Under the pieces are notes generated by a model. It was not told the DNA's origin. It saw only the letters and a program-made list of their open reading frames with translations, and did not search any database. Shown piece after piece: positions 26,692 to 39,700 of a stretch of DNA of 64,000 bases. The position numbers were made by a program, and so were the translations under genes. The DNA lies in NCBI GenBank assembly GCA_948146395.1, contig OX411559.1:39240679-39304678 (forward strand). Reading direction: 5' to 3'. The stretch is from Fragum whitleyi. Lineage: Eukaryota; Mollusca; Bivalvia; Cardiida; Cardiidae. Every line of letters starts with the position of its first letter. Position 1 is the first letter of the stretch.

Positions 26692-27677
26692 GCAAAAGTT
26701 AACCAAAAAACTTAACATTGCCAATATCTTCAAGCCTATTCAAGATACAAGGCTCATATTTGGCATGATAATAGGTCTCAATGATCCGCATCTGCTGATT
26801 CCAAAGTCAAGGTCATGTGACAAGGTCAAGGTCATCTGTCAAGGTCAAATAACTCAAAAAGTTAACCAAAAAACTTAACATTGCCAATATCTTCAAGCCT
26901 ATTCAAGATACAAGGCTCATATTTGGCATGATGATAGGTCTCAATGATCCGCATCTGCTGATACCAAAGTCAAGGTCATGTGACAAGGTCAAGGTCATCT
27001 GTCAAGGTCAAATAACACAAAAAGTTAACCAAAAAACTTAACATTGCCAATATTTTCAAGCCCATTCAAGATACAAGGCTCATATTTGGCATGATGATAG
27101 ATCTCAATGATCTGCATCTGCTGATTCCAAAGTCAAGGTCATGTGACAAGGTCAAGGTCATCTGTCAAGGTCAAATAACTCAAAAAGTTAACCAAAAAAC
27201 TTAACATTGCCAATATCTTCAAGCCTATTCAAGATACAAGGCTCATATTTGGCATGATGATAGATCTCAATGATCCACATCTTCTGATACCAAAGTCAAG
27301 GTCATGTGACAAGGTCAAGGTCATCTGTCAAGGTCAAATAACTCCAAAAAACTTAACATTGCCAATATTTTCAACCCTTTTTAAGATACAAGGCTCATAT
27401 TTTGGATGATGATAGATCTTTATGAGCCGCATCTGCTGATACCAAAGTCAAGGTCATGTGACACAGTCAAGGTCATTTCTCAAGGTCAAACTTCTTGAAC
27501 ACATAACCAAAAAACTTTCATTGTTCATTTTTTTCAAGCTTATTATATATACCCTGTCTCATGGTTGGCATGATGAAAGATCTCAGTCATGTTCATCTAA
27601 AGGTATCAAGTACAAGATCATGTGACAAGGTCAAGGTCATCTGTCAAGGTCAACATTTTGAAAAAAAGTGCTGTTAT

Positions 27678-27709
<32 letters not shown>

Positions 27710-30700
27710 ACTCAATGATATTAAATCATAACATTAGGGGAGAGATCTTTTAAAAATTTCATGGAGGTATTAATCTTAAATCTAATCTCCCTCATGTATG
27801 AATTCGCTTTGCAAATTCATACAGTGTGATTAGGATTTTAGTTTCATTCCTCAATGAAATTTAAAAATAAAAAAACTACTTATCCTTTATTGCGTATCTT
27901 TGAGTATTAAGTCATAAGAAGAACAATCTTAGAAAACTGCAGATGATGTACTTATTTTGAGTCAGTATTTATTTAGATATATAATTTTCAAACTTTTCTG
28001 GTGAAAAAAGGAAAGATCAGGTGGTAGGACATTGTCAGGCTGCACCCCACCTCTTGTCAAAGTAGGAGCATTTAGGGTTCATCTTGACAAGGGTTAGCTT
28101 TGCTTCTATATGAATGTTAATATGTTTCCTTTAATTGATTTTAGCAGCAAATTAAGGTAAGCTATATGGACCACAGTTAATTTTTATTGCTGCATCTTTT
28201 TTAGTTCACCAATTTTAAGTTATTTATACCTGCAAATTTGAACCTGAGTATTTGCTTTAGTTTTTGACCTGTCTGTTTGTCTGCTTGTCTGTTTATCTAT
28301 TTGTCTGGTTGCCCCCTCCAAAAAAAAAAAAAAAACATAGGCCATAACTTTCGATTTGGAAGGGAAAGAACCTGCAATTTTCACACCTGAATTGCTTGAG
28401 ACAAGACTTTTCTATTAGTACTAAGGTTAAGGTAATCTATCAAGGTCATTTTCAGGGGCAAATATGTTGAAAAATATAAAAAATTCTGAAAATGACAGGC
28501 CAGGGGCATAAGAGTTAAACAAACACATGTTGTTCCTTTGATTTTTAGCTTGATTATTTTCTAAAATAAGTGTAACCCCCAAACCCATGTTTTTATACCC
28601 CTCCCTCCCAATTAGTTTGGCGGTATAAAGGTGTCAGCTTGTCTGTGGGTCCATCGGCCTAGCTTCTTTATGTGTGCTCCATTTCTCAGCAACTAAAGGG
28701 GGGGGGGTCATTCAAACTTTACAGATGTGATCAGTATCAAGCAGAGATGTGCAAGAGAAAATTTGGTTAAGATCCATTGACTTTTGTCCGAGTTATGTCC
28801 CTTTGATGGAAAATGGCTTCTTATTATTGACAAGCACTTGTAGAGGGGTATGTGTCTGCTCTGTGTCAGTCTAGTTTCAAAATTTCTGTAGGTACAATGA
28901 TATATATTTTGTAAAGCACATTCATAAATATTACAAAAAATCTGTCATGCGATTTTGTTGAGATTAGTTGTTGTGAATTAATTCTTAATTAGAAAAATAT
29001 TCATCAAGCCTGTCTAAGATCTGTTGACTGCCTCGGTGGCCTAGTGGTAAATGCACTCGACCCGTGACCTGGAGGTCCGTGGTTCGAGCCCTACTGTCGA
29101 CGAGGTGTGTTTATGGGCAAAACACTTAATAGCCAGCCCTAGTTCACCCAGCTGTAAAAAATTGGGTAGCAGTGGGTTTAAACCACTGCCTCTCTCTCGG
29201 GGACGTGAAAACACCAGGATTGAGTGTTCGAGAGCGATTCTATAAGCTTAAGCTTTCGTCGCAATCGAACTTAAATAAATTAGTATAAACTATAAACTAT
29301 AAACTAAGATCTGTTGTTGTTTTTTCAATTAAACCCTAGTATATTGTAAGTATTCATTGGAATCATCTTGACAAGAGGATTTCAATAGGTTACAACAAAT
29401 GGTGGCTGGAACCCAGACAGGGCTTGAAAATCCTTGGAATTTCTACTTGTCCTGCTATACAAGAAAATATAGTGATACATTAATTTCATAAGTGAAATTT
29501 TGCAAAATGCACTCGTCCTGCTTTTATAGACAAAGAAGGAAAAACTCATGCAGGACAAGGGGACGAGTGGAATTTTCAAGCCCTGCTAGATTGTAGACTA
29601 GCTTTACCCCCTCTTATCAGTATGTCTGTAGATAACAATGAAAGTTTGTTTTTATCACAAGACTGTTTATCTAAAGGTCCCACATTTGTCCTTTCTGCAT
29701 ATTTGTCTTCCACCAAAGGGTAGACAATTATAGACTTTTGTGGGATAGCAGCTGAAGGCTAAGAAAGGATGTACTGGTAATGGGCTTTAGAAATACCAGG
29801 AATCCAATGTAAAGTGTTCCAGCCTCCACAATATAACTAAAAGACTGTTAAAAGCTGCTTAAAACCCTATTCAATCAATCAATTGTTTTTATCACAGTAT
29901 GAACATACAGAAAGAAGTTTTAAAATTATGGTATGAAGATGGGATTATTTTTTGTTGTCTTTGTAAATTTCCTTTTGAAAAATTGTTCAAGTATTACATA
30001 TTTTGTTATATTTTTGGAAATTGTGATTGTTTTGTTGTTTATTTTTTTATTATGCATAGTTTTAGTTAGATATATTTTAACCGTGTGCCAATTGTAAATG
30101 AGTCATGTGGGCATGGCTTTTTCAACAATTTCATATGGATTTCAGAATGTTTTTGCACATATTGATGGTTCAGCGCAGAACAGTTATAACTGCCTATATG
30201 TTTATTGGCCTTAATTGGGCTATGACAGGGAATTTTTCCCATTCTTTACTCTCTATACTACATTGAACATAAAGTTAGTTCACATGATAATTTTCAACCC
30301 TCATAATTGCCCAAGGTGCTGAGATAAACATTCTTTTAAAAGATGGTATTACAAAACTAGTTGGCCATTTAAGAAAAGGTCAGTAATTTCTTGAAATTCA
30401 TTAAAATTAGTTCAAGTTGCTTATACATGAAAAGACAGCTTTATTCTAGTTTTTGTCCTCATTTTTCACGGAAAGTAAGATTTTTGCACAATTAGTTTTT
30501 TTAAAAAATCCTCATAACAATAAAGATGAGGCGTCCACAAATCCAATGAGATGGCATGAATTGAAGAGTAAAAGGGATAATTGTAAATTTGCAGAAACAA
30601 AAACATCTATTCATTGTGACGAGGGTTTGAACCTGTTCAAACTAACAAACTCTAATAATTTCAGGCTTCTTATACAGGTCTTGCGAGTCTTAGACTTCAA

Positions 30701-33700
30701 AATAAGCAGCCAGGACCCTAAAAACTATCTGATGTGAGTCTCTTGGACCCTGTTGGGTTCAACTTAAGAAAAGAATTGAAGACTGTTTTAAACAGTCTTC
30801 AATTCTTTCCGGAAGTTGAGCACCTTTTAATTATAAAAATCAAACACTGTCTTCACCTCTATATAGGGAATAGCTCTAAATGTACCAAATAACTAGATTA
30901 TTACTTTCAAAGAAAAGGTAGGGACTCCAAAACCACATGAAAGGACCCCTAAGTTCCCAGTGATTGAGTCCCTTGGATCCCATTTTGTCAATGTCAGACT
31001 AAAACCAAGGGGCCCGTTTTACTTAACACCTTACGATCATTTTTTGCGTAAGTCAAAAATTTAAGTTGCTTCTACAGTAGTATCTAAATATGGAATTCTG
31101 CCTTGCATCATCACATTGGAATTCTCTTTAGAAGATTATTCCAATGAGAAATTGTAAGGCAGAATCTAACAATGAATAAAAACACCTGGTACAATTTGGG
31201 ATTTTGACTTACAATCAATTTTTTCGTCTACATTACAGAGAGGTAGTCAGAGGTATGAAGTGCCGCCCCGATTTAAAAAGAAAATGAGCCCAAAATCATC
31301 TGCATTCAGCGCTTCATCAGTCACAGGTGTTGGACGTTCAACGAGGAGAAGAGAGGAACATGTTTATGGAGAAAGTGAGTTACTTTATTTATGATGCCCC
31401 CCTTTCAAAGCAGAGGGGGTATATTTCATTGCACTTGCTTGTCAGTCTGTTTGTCAATTGGTTGGTCAGTCCATTCATAGACCATTTTTGTCGCATATGA
31501 GCATATCTCAAAAAGTATGTAAGCTGGAACTTCACAAGTGGATAGATCTCAATGAGGAGAGTGCAGTGCACAAGAACCGTAACTTACTCATCATGTTTCT
31601 TTAGTTTTTGCCCTTTGTTAATTGACAAGGAATATGCCATTGACCTGCTCTTAATGGGGGGGGGGGTATAAACATTTTACAAACATCTCTTGTTAATTCT
31701 AGTTCACATTGCCGAGATGGAATAGGAAAAAAATATATCTTTTTTAATTCTAATTCTAATTGTAATTCTAAATCTCTTTTCATGATTATATATTTTGAGT
31801 GGATATTTAACTCAATCCTACTTTAAAGCTTCATATTCCTGAAGAATTTGTTAAAAAAAAATCCATAGAAGACCTATTGAATTAGGGAGTACCTTTTAGA
31901 ATGGGAACAACAAATCTTGCAGGCTTGAGGAAAAAATTGGAAAGTGTTGAAACCTAGTTAAGGCAGGATTAATTTTGGATCAGAATATCATGTGGAAAGA
32001 TATTTTATTTTTTCAAATCTAATGAGAAATTTAGGATTTGATGTGGGAAATTTAACCAAATCATTCACTAAATTGCATTTTACTACAAGTTTTTTTCTCT
32101 CATTAACCTTTTCCTGTTTTACAAAATTTTGGACCTGTCCAAATTCAAAGGTTTTGCAGACGAAAATTTAAAGCGGATTTAATTTGAAAAATAACCATTC
32201 AGTAGGGTAGAAAATAATGCGGAAAAAGAAGAAATTGCTTGTCAGAAGCAATTTCTTCTTTTTTCACAGTGTTTTCTCAATCATAAAATCACAGGCACGT
32301 AAAAAACAGGGATTAAAAAGCAAACGGTTAAGACAGTTTAAATGAGATTTCTGATAGAAAAATGAGAGAATCTCTCAATATATCAATCCCAAAAAGATCC
32401 CTGTTAAGGGGTTTAGAATTTCCATTGTAGACTTCCTGACATCGGTATTAGTTGGTCAAAGATCAAGGTCATATAGTTAAACAGAGAAGGACCTGCAGCT
32501 TGTTTCACAACCCAAGTGCCTGAATCTGAGGGTTTAAGTCTGACATCAACAAAATTAGGTCCTAAAGGCTGAATCAACCTTAAGGGTCCCTAGACTATTT
32601 CTTTTAGGCTTTATTATTGTATTTTGTAGATTCTGAGCTATTCCCTGGTTAAAGGTAAAGACATAGTCAGAAGTATATTAGTATAATGCCTAAATTTTTA
32701 AGAACTTGTTGAGACTTCTACTCTAATTTGATGTGATTTGTCTCTCACCAATGGGTTGATAATCGTAGATCTATGTGAGATAGTAGCTTGAGGCTAGGAA
32801 AGAATGTAATGGTTGTACTGGTGAGAGAAATACCAGGAATCCATTGTTAGGTGCTCCAGCCGCCGCGATATAACTGAAATAATGTTGAAAGTGGCGTTAA
32901 ACTCCATTCAATCAATCAATCAATCTAATTTGATGTGAATTTCTTCTAAACAATCATTTATATGATTGTTAAGAAGAAATTTACCTAAAATTAAATGGAA
33001 AAGGACCTAAAAGGCACAAGTTTAATTGTTTTTATGCTCCCATATCGAGAGATCGGGGGCATATTGTTTTACTCATGTCCGTCTGTCTGTCCGTCTGTCT
33101 GTCTGTCCATCTGTCTGTCCGTCTGTCCGAAAACTTAACCTTGCCAATATCTTCAAGCCTATTCAAGATACAAAGCTAATGTTTGGCATGATGATAGATC
33201 TCAATGATCCATATCCGCTGGTACCAAAGTCAAGGTCATGTGACAAGGTCAAGGTCATCTGTCAAAGTCAAACTTTGAAAAAAAATGCTGTTACGGGGAC
33301 ATTCATGTTTCACAAACACATCTTGTTTTAAATTAGGAAATGCATACTAAATAAAAGCTCCCTTGTCATGCTAAGTATAACTCCCGGGAGCATTTATTAG
33401 GAGAAATACTGTACCAGTCTACATAGCTGTCAATCATGATTATATTTACAGATATAGATTAGATCGTTTTATTGTGATCAAAATATGAGACGTTTGACAC
33501 ATCATTGTCAGTTTAAAATTGGATTAATATTGCATATATTGATTCATTAACATTAAGAGAACTCTTCAAAAATGATAGATTTGTAAATATGGTTTTATTT
33601 TGCTTATCTTATTTTCGCCACCCATGGAAGTTAGCTTAAGACACACCAAATTTAATGTACTATCTTTTGAGTAAAAGTGACAAAAATCAAAGGACGTGAA

Positions 33701-36700
33701 AAAATCCCAAAGTACGGTATTTGAAATTTAATCACAGTTCTGTTTAGGAGCTGATTCACCTAAGTGGGATTTGCAGGTTTTGGTTTTGATAAAATTGTTG
33801 TTTTTGTATGACAAGCCTATGGAATGTGTTGTTGCACTTAAGGTTAAGGTAAAGCAGCTACTATTTATAATTGCTTACTTCTATAGATAGTTGATATAAT
33901 TACGGAAGACCTTAAATCCTAGGTTGGTGACCAAACCCTCGTAACTTCAGCTTGTCCAAGCTGAAGTTGCAAGGCTTAGGTAACCCAGCAATGAAATGTG
34001 CTCACTTTCTCCGTGCACATAAATCTTTTTGATTGTAGGATACAGACATGTACAATTGTTTACCATTATTGCCGACTAACTTTTAAAAGAGCCTAAATTA
34101 TAAAAAAAAGTTACCTCACAAAATTAGGTCATGACTAAGCCACGCCCCCCAGTTGAATATTAACACAGAATACTGGTGTGAGAGTTAAAAGAACTGAAAA
34201 GAGAGAACAATTGGTAATTGGACCAGCCTGGGCGATATATAAATGCAATACTGAGTAGACCAAAGTAACAAAGAAAACTATGCAAAGGTTCAGAATAATA
34301 AAGACTTTTTTCTTTAACAGTTTACCAAGGACAGATGTACATGGAAAAACTTCAACAGTATATACATGAGATGGGGGTTAACCAGAGTTTTCAAACAACA
34401 CAATCATCCTATGGTTATGTTAGTAGTATAACCATAAACAAAGATACATTTGGGAGTGAAGGTGGGTCTATCAAACAACACAATCATCCTATGGTTATGT
34501 TAGCAGTATAACCATAAACAAAGATACATTTGGGAGTGAAGGTAGGTCTAGCAAACAAAACAATCATCCTATGGTTATGTTAGCAGTATAACCATAAACA
34601 AAGATACATTTGAAAGTGAAGGTGGGTCCATCAAACAACACAATCATCCTATGGTTATGCTAGTAGTATAACCATAAACAAAGATACATTTGGGAGTGAA
34701 GGTAGGTCTATCAAACAACACAATTATTGTAATTGTTATTGTATGGTTACATTAGTAGAATAACCATAAATAAAGATACATATGTGAAGCTACAATACCA
34801 TAGGTCTATCAAACAACACAATCATTATAGGGTTATATAAGCAGTATAACAATAAACAATGATACATTTGGGAGTGAAGGTAGATCTATCAAACAACACA
34901 ATCATCCTATGGTTATGTTAGCAGTATAACCATAAACAAAGATACATTTGGGAGTGAAGGTAGGTCTATCAAACAACACAATCATCCTATGGTTATGTTA
35001 GTAGTATAACCATAAACAAAGATACATTTGGGAGTGAAGGTGGGTCTATCACACAACACAATCATCCTATGGTTATGTTAGTAGTATAACCATAAACAAA
35101 GATACATTTGGAAGTAAAGGTAGGTCCATCAAACAACGCAATTATGGTGTGGTTATGTGAGGAGTAAAAAATAAACAAAGATACATTTGGAAGTGAAGAT
35201 ATGTCTATCAAACAACACAATTATTATATGATTATATAAGCAGTATAACAATAAACAATGATATGTTTGGGAGTAGAAGGTAGATCTATCAAACAATACA
35301 ATTATTGTATGGTTATGTTAGTTTTATTACAATAAACAAAGATACATTTGGAAGTGAGGGTATGTCTATCAAACAACACAATTATGGAGTGGTCTTTTAA
35401 GTAAGAATACAATAAACAAAGATACGTTTGAAAGTGAAGATATGTCTATCAAACAACACAATTATGGAGTAGTTATGTTACTAGTATAACCGTAAAACAA
35501 AGACAAATACACATCTGCTAATACAAAGAGCAAGGTCATGTGACAAAGTCAAGGTCATTTGTCAAGGTCTACATTTTCAAAACAAAATGCTGTTTTGGGG
35601 GCATTTGGGAGTCATCAACTCATATTTATATAGATCAAAGCTTAACTCTTAATATGCCAATTTTTAGCTCAGCTGTTTTCTGAAAAAAACCCGAGGTATT
35701 GCTATAGCCTTGTTGTCATCGTCATCATCGTAGCTGTCGTTGTCATTGAAAACTTTGACATTTGGTATAACTTTTGAATGGTAAGTGATAGGGCTTTCAT
35801 ATTCCAAATGATGATTGCCTAGGACAAGACCTTTCTGTCGGTACCAAGTTCAAGGTCGTCAAGGTCAAGGTAATTTTTTAAGGTCAAATTTGTGAAAGAA
35901 ATGCAAAAACTTTGACATTTTGTGATTACTTTTGAATGGTAAGTGATAGGGCCTTCATATTTCACATGCTGATTGCCTGGGACATGCAATTTCTGTTGGT
36001 AGAAAGGTCCAGGTCATCAGTCAAGGTCAAGGTCATTTTTCAAGGTCAAACTTGTGAAAAAAAATGCAAAAACTTTAAGAGTGGCTGTTTGTTTTGAATA
36101 GTAAGTGATAGAGCCTTCAAATTTCACAAGATGATTGCCAGGGACAAGCACTTGCTGTTGGAACCAAGTTCAAGGTCATCAGTGAAGTTCAAGGTTAATT
36201 TTCAAGGTCAAACTTGTGAAAAAAATGCAAAAACTTTGACATTTTTATGATATCTCTGGTTCTACTGAAGGCATTCACTTGAAACTTGGCACACATATTC
36301 ACCAGCAAAAGAGCAACATTTTCTATCAAGGGGAATAATTTTAGAAGCATTTTATGCAAATTATGCCCCTTTTTCTACTTCTTTCTTTTCACCATCATTT
36401 AGTTTTTTTACCATCCAGCACTCACAGCTGAGCATAGGCACACGTAGCCGGTGCTCCTTTATTAGCTGAATAAGTTTGAAAGAATTTCTGTCATTGTAAA
36501 CATTATCTTTTCCAGAGATATTCAAAACTCCATTGGAGGCAGAACAGGCAGCAGCAAGAAAGGCTGTGTTAGAGCTGAATAAACGGATTAAACAAGGTAA
36601 ATAAAAGACTTTGAAGTTATCTGTATGGAATTCTGAATTATTAACCCTTTTCTTGATTATTTAAAAACCTTTTCCTGCTGCTTAAAGCCGTCATGTAGCT

Positions 36701-39700
36701 CAGTTGGTAAGGCATTGGACTTCATATCATGAGGTCACATGTTCAATACCATACTTTATAATTTGACCTACGTCGCGTGAGTGAAAAAAACCCATTGAAT
36801 ATTTTTTATATTACACAGGTGTTATTACACTAGGGGAATAACTATGCAAATGAGCTCAGAGCGAATAGAAACGCTATCTTGTTACGGCGAAAATGACGTC
36901 ATAATCAACATATTGTGACGTCAGTTTTAAATGGTGTTATAAGTTACCCGGAAAATAGAAATGTTAAATTTCAAGAATTTTGACGATTTTTGTAAAAATC
37001 AGGTCAAATTATAAATAGAATATTGTCTCCCACTTATGGGTTGAATTTCGTTAAACTATGTGAAACAAGCATTTATAGGCTTTGTTTCTCAAGCTGCCAC
37101 AATATGGCTGAAAAATTGTTTGCAAGCATTGTTAAACCCTAGACAAACAAATTCTCATGTTGTTTATGGCATATATCTGCTATTCACAGAAATAGTCTTA
37201 ACTTAGATTTCAATGTCCATTTAACCCTTGTCATGCTGGACCAGAATATTCCTGCTTTTGTAGGAGGTATAGACTAAGATCAGCTTCCACATATGTGCAG
37301 CCTGATATTAGTCTATTACCCTGATTATCCTTTCAAGACCAGAAAAGTTTCAAAATCGTATTTTCAAAACGAATACTAGTGGCTTGCAATAACATTCCTG
37401 TGCTTTCAGTACTTTGATTATAAAGCAATTTTGCCAAAGGTTTTATTCAGTATGCTAGGTTAGAGTTTGTGGAAAATTTTTGAAATGAATGGATGACATG
37501 TCCGGTAAATGTGCCATTTATTTGAAACCAATTTACCCTCATCCTAGTGAATTAAAAAAAAATTCAAACAAATGTCAAATTTTGGGGGTATGTCGACATC
37601 CCAGTCTCAAGTTTTCTTATAATGATTAAGTAGAACATAGGTATTCTAAGGTATTTTTCACCTGGCAGGGCCGTGATGTAATTTGGCGAGTTAAGTTTTC
37701 AATATTTTATTTCAGGTTCTTTCAAAAGTAAGTTGGCAGTTATTGTAAATTTGTGTAAACAACAAACTGTGTTAAAACCAAAAGAATTAAGCTTTGTCAA
37801 AGTGAACACATTTCATTGTTGGGTGACAAAATCCCTGTAATTTCAGCTTGTCCAAGCTGAACTTATGAGGATTTGGTTATGCACATAGGCTTTAACATTT
37901 CCATTGATATATGTAGCCTTTCTATCAAAGTGAGTAAATTATAACTAATGCTGATTTACCTTTATCTGTAAATTAGGCGCCACCCTGCCAGGGCTAAAAC
38001 CAAAGATTTTAGGGCAAACTATACTAGGCTGTAATGTCTACCAAAGCTTTATTTACGTAAAAAATTTGCCAATAAAAACATTGTATGCTTTTTAGCTTGA
38101 AATGTGTATTTAAAACCTTTTGCTTTGCCTTTCTTAATCACATGTTTTCCTTACCCATTACCAGAAAACGCAATCTTAGACTGGTCCAAATGCATTACAG
38201 ACAACTTTTCATGTTGATTAATGCGCACCTAGACGGATATGTTTGGTGTACAATTATGTTCAGAGCTATAATACAGGCTGACGATGACGGTACTCATTCT
38301 TTCCAACTATTTGTCTCTCACCAATGGGTTAATAATTGTAGACTAATGTGAGATAGCAGCTGGAGGCTAGGAAAGGATGTGATGGTTGTACTGGTGAGAG
38401 AATTACCAGGAATCCATTGTTAGGTGCTCCAGCCGCCGCGATATAACTGAAATAATGTTGAAAGCGGCGTTAAATTCCATTCAATCAATCAATCAATCAG
38501 GTTGATTAATGCATACCCAGAAGGATATGTTTGGTGCACATTGATGTTCAAAGCTATAATACAGGCTGATTTAATTGACCTTATCTTGAACTTCCTGATG
38601 AATACATAAAAAGGCTCATGAATTTCATTCCAATGATACTTTGGCATGTATCTTTGATGACATCTTTGTTTTGCTTTATGAATTTCAGTTTGATAATTCA
38701 GTTGATTTTGAAAATAGATCCAAATTTTGTCTATCGGCGATTTACAGGCTGCCTATTAGTGACAACTTGTGACAAATTCAATTTTGATGACCAAGAGTTA
38801 AACACTTGTAACTTCACTAATAATTTGTAGGACTTACCTGATTTGCTCCAAATTTTTAAGCACATGACTTATTCTTTAGCCAAGGAAAATGCTTCATTTT
38901 AGATTTATGTAAATCAGGAGTCAGGATCAGGCCAATTTGTTTCCACCATAATCACCTGCTGCCTGTTTTAATAAACTTCTTATGAAAAAAATCGTAAGTC
39001 AAAATCACAAATCGTAACTGGTGTTTTCATTCATTGTTAGATTTTGCCTAACAATATCTCATTGGAATCGTCTTTAGACAAGGAGGTGATGCATGGCAGA
39101 ATTCCATATTTAGTTACTACTGTTGAAGGTACTTAAAATTTTGAATTGTGCAAAAAAATGATCATAAGATGTTTATTAAAACAGGCCCCTGTTATCTCAA
39201 CTAACCTTTTTGCTTCTTGTTGCATTTTAGAGAGAACCCTACAAGAAATTGACTGGAATAACTCTAGTAAGTTTTATTGAATTGTCATATCAAGGATCAA
39301 TCTTGTAGTTGTAATAGATGATGAATTCGAACTGTCCTACAGAAAGAGGCCGTTTTGGAACCTTATTAGATGAATATTTGTGATCCCTCACATGAAAAGT
39401 GACCATGTAGGAACTCAATGAAATAAATAATTGAAACCAAGTTAAACCAAAGGTCACATTAATTTTTATACAGAAACCTGGGTTCGATCCCTGATGGCGG
39501 CAATCATTCTTTCCAACTATTTGTCTCTCACCAATGGGTTTATAATCATAGACCTATGTGAGATAACAGCTGGAGGCTATGAAGGGATGTAATGGTAAAA
39601 CTAGTGTCAGAATTACCAGGAATCTATTTTTAGGTGCTCCAGCCATCACGATATAACTGAAAAATTGTTGAAAGCATCATAAAACCCCATTTAAACAAAT

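Noticed and set aside
26464..26878. Overlapping frames rich in SVCLSVCLSVCL
   Set aside because: They translate the TCTG microsatellite of the ATGCCCCC element, not a protein.
34391..35505. CRISPR-like array
   Set aside because: Units are contiguous 80-bp repeats with no unique spacers, they start inside an exon, and the genome is eukaryotic.
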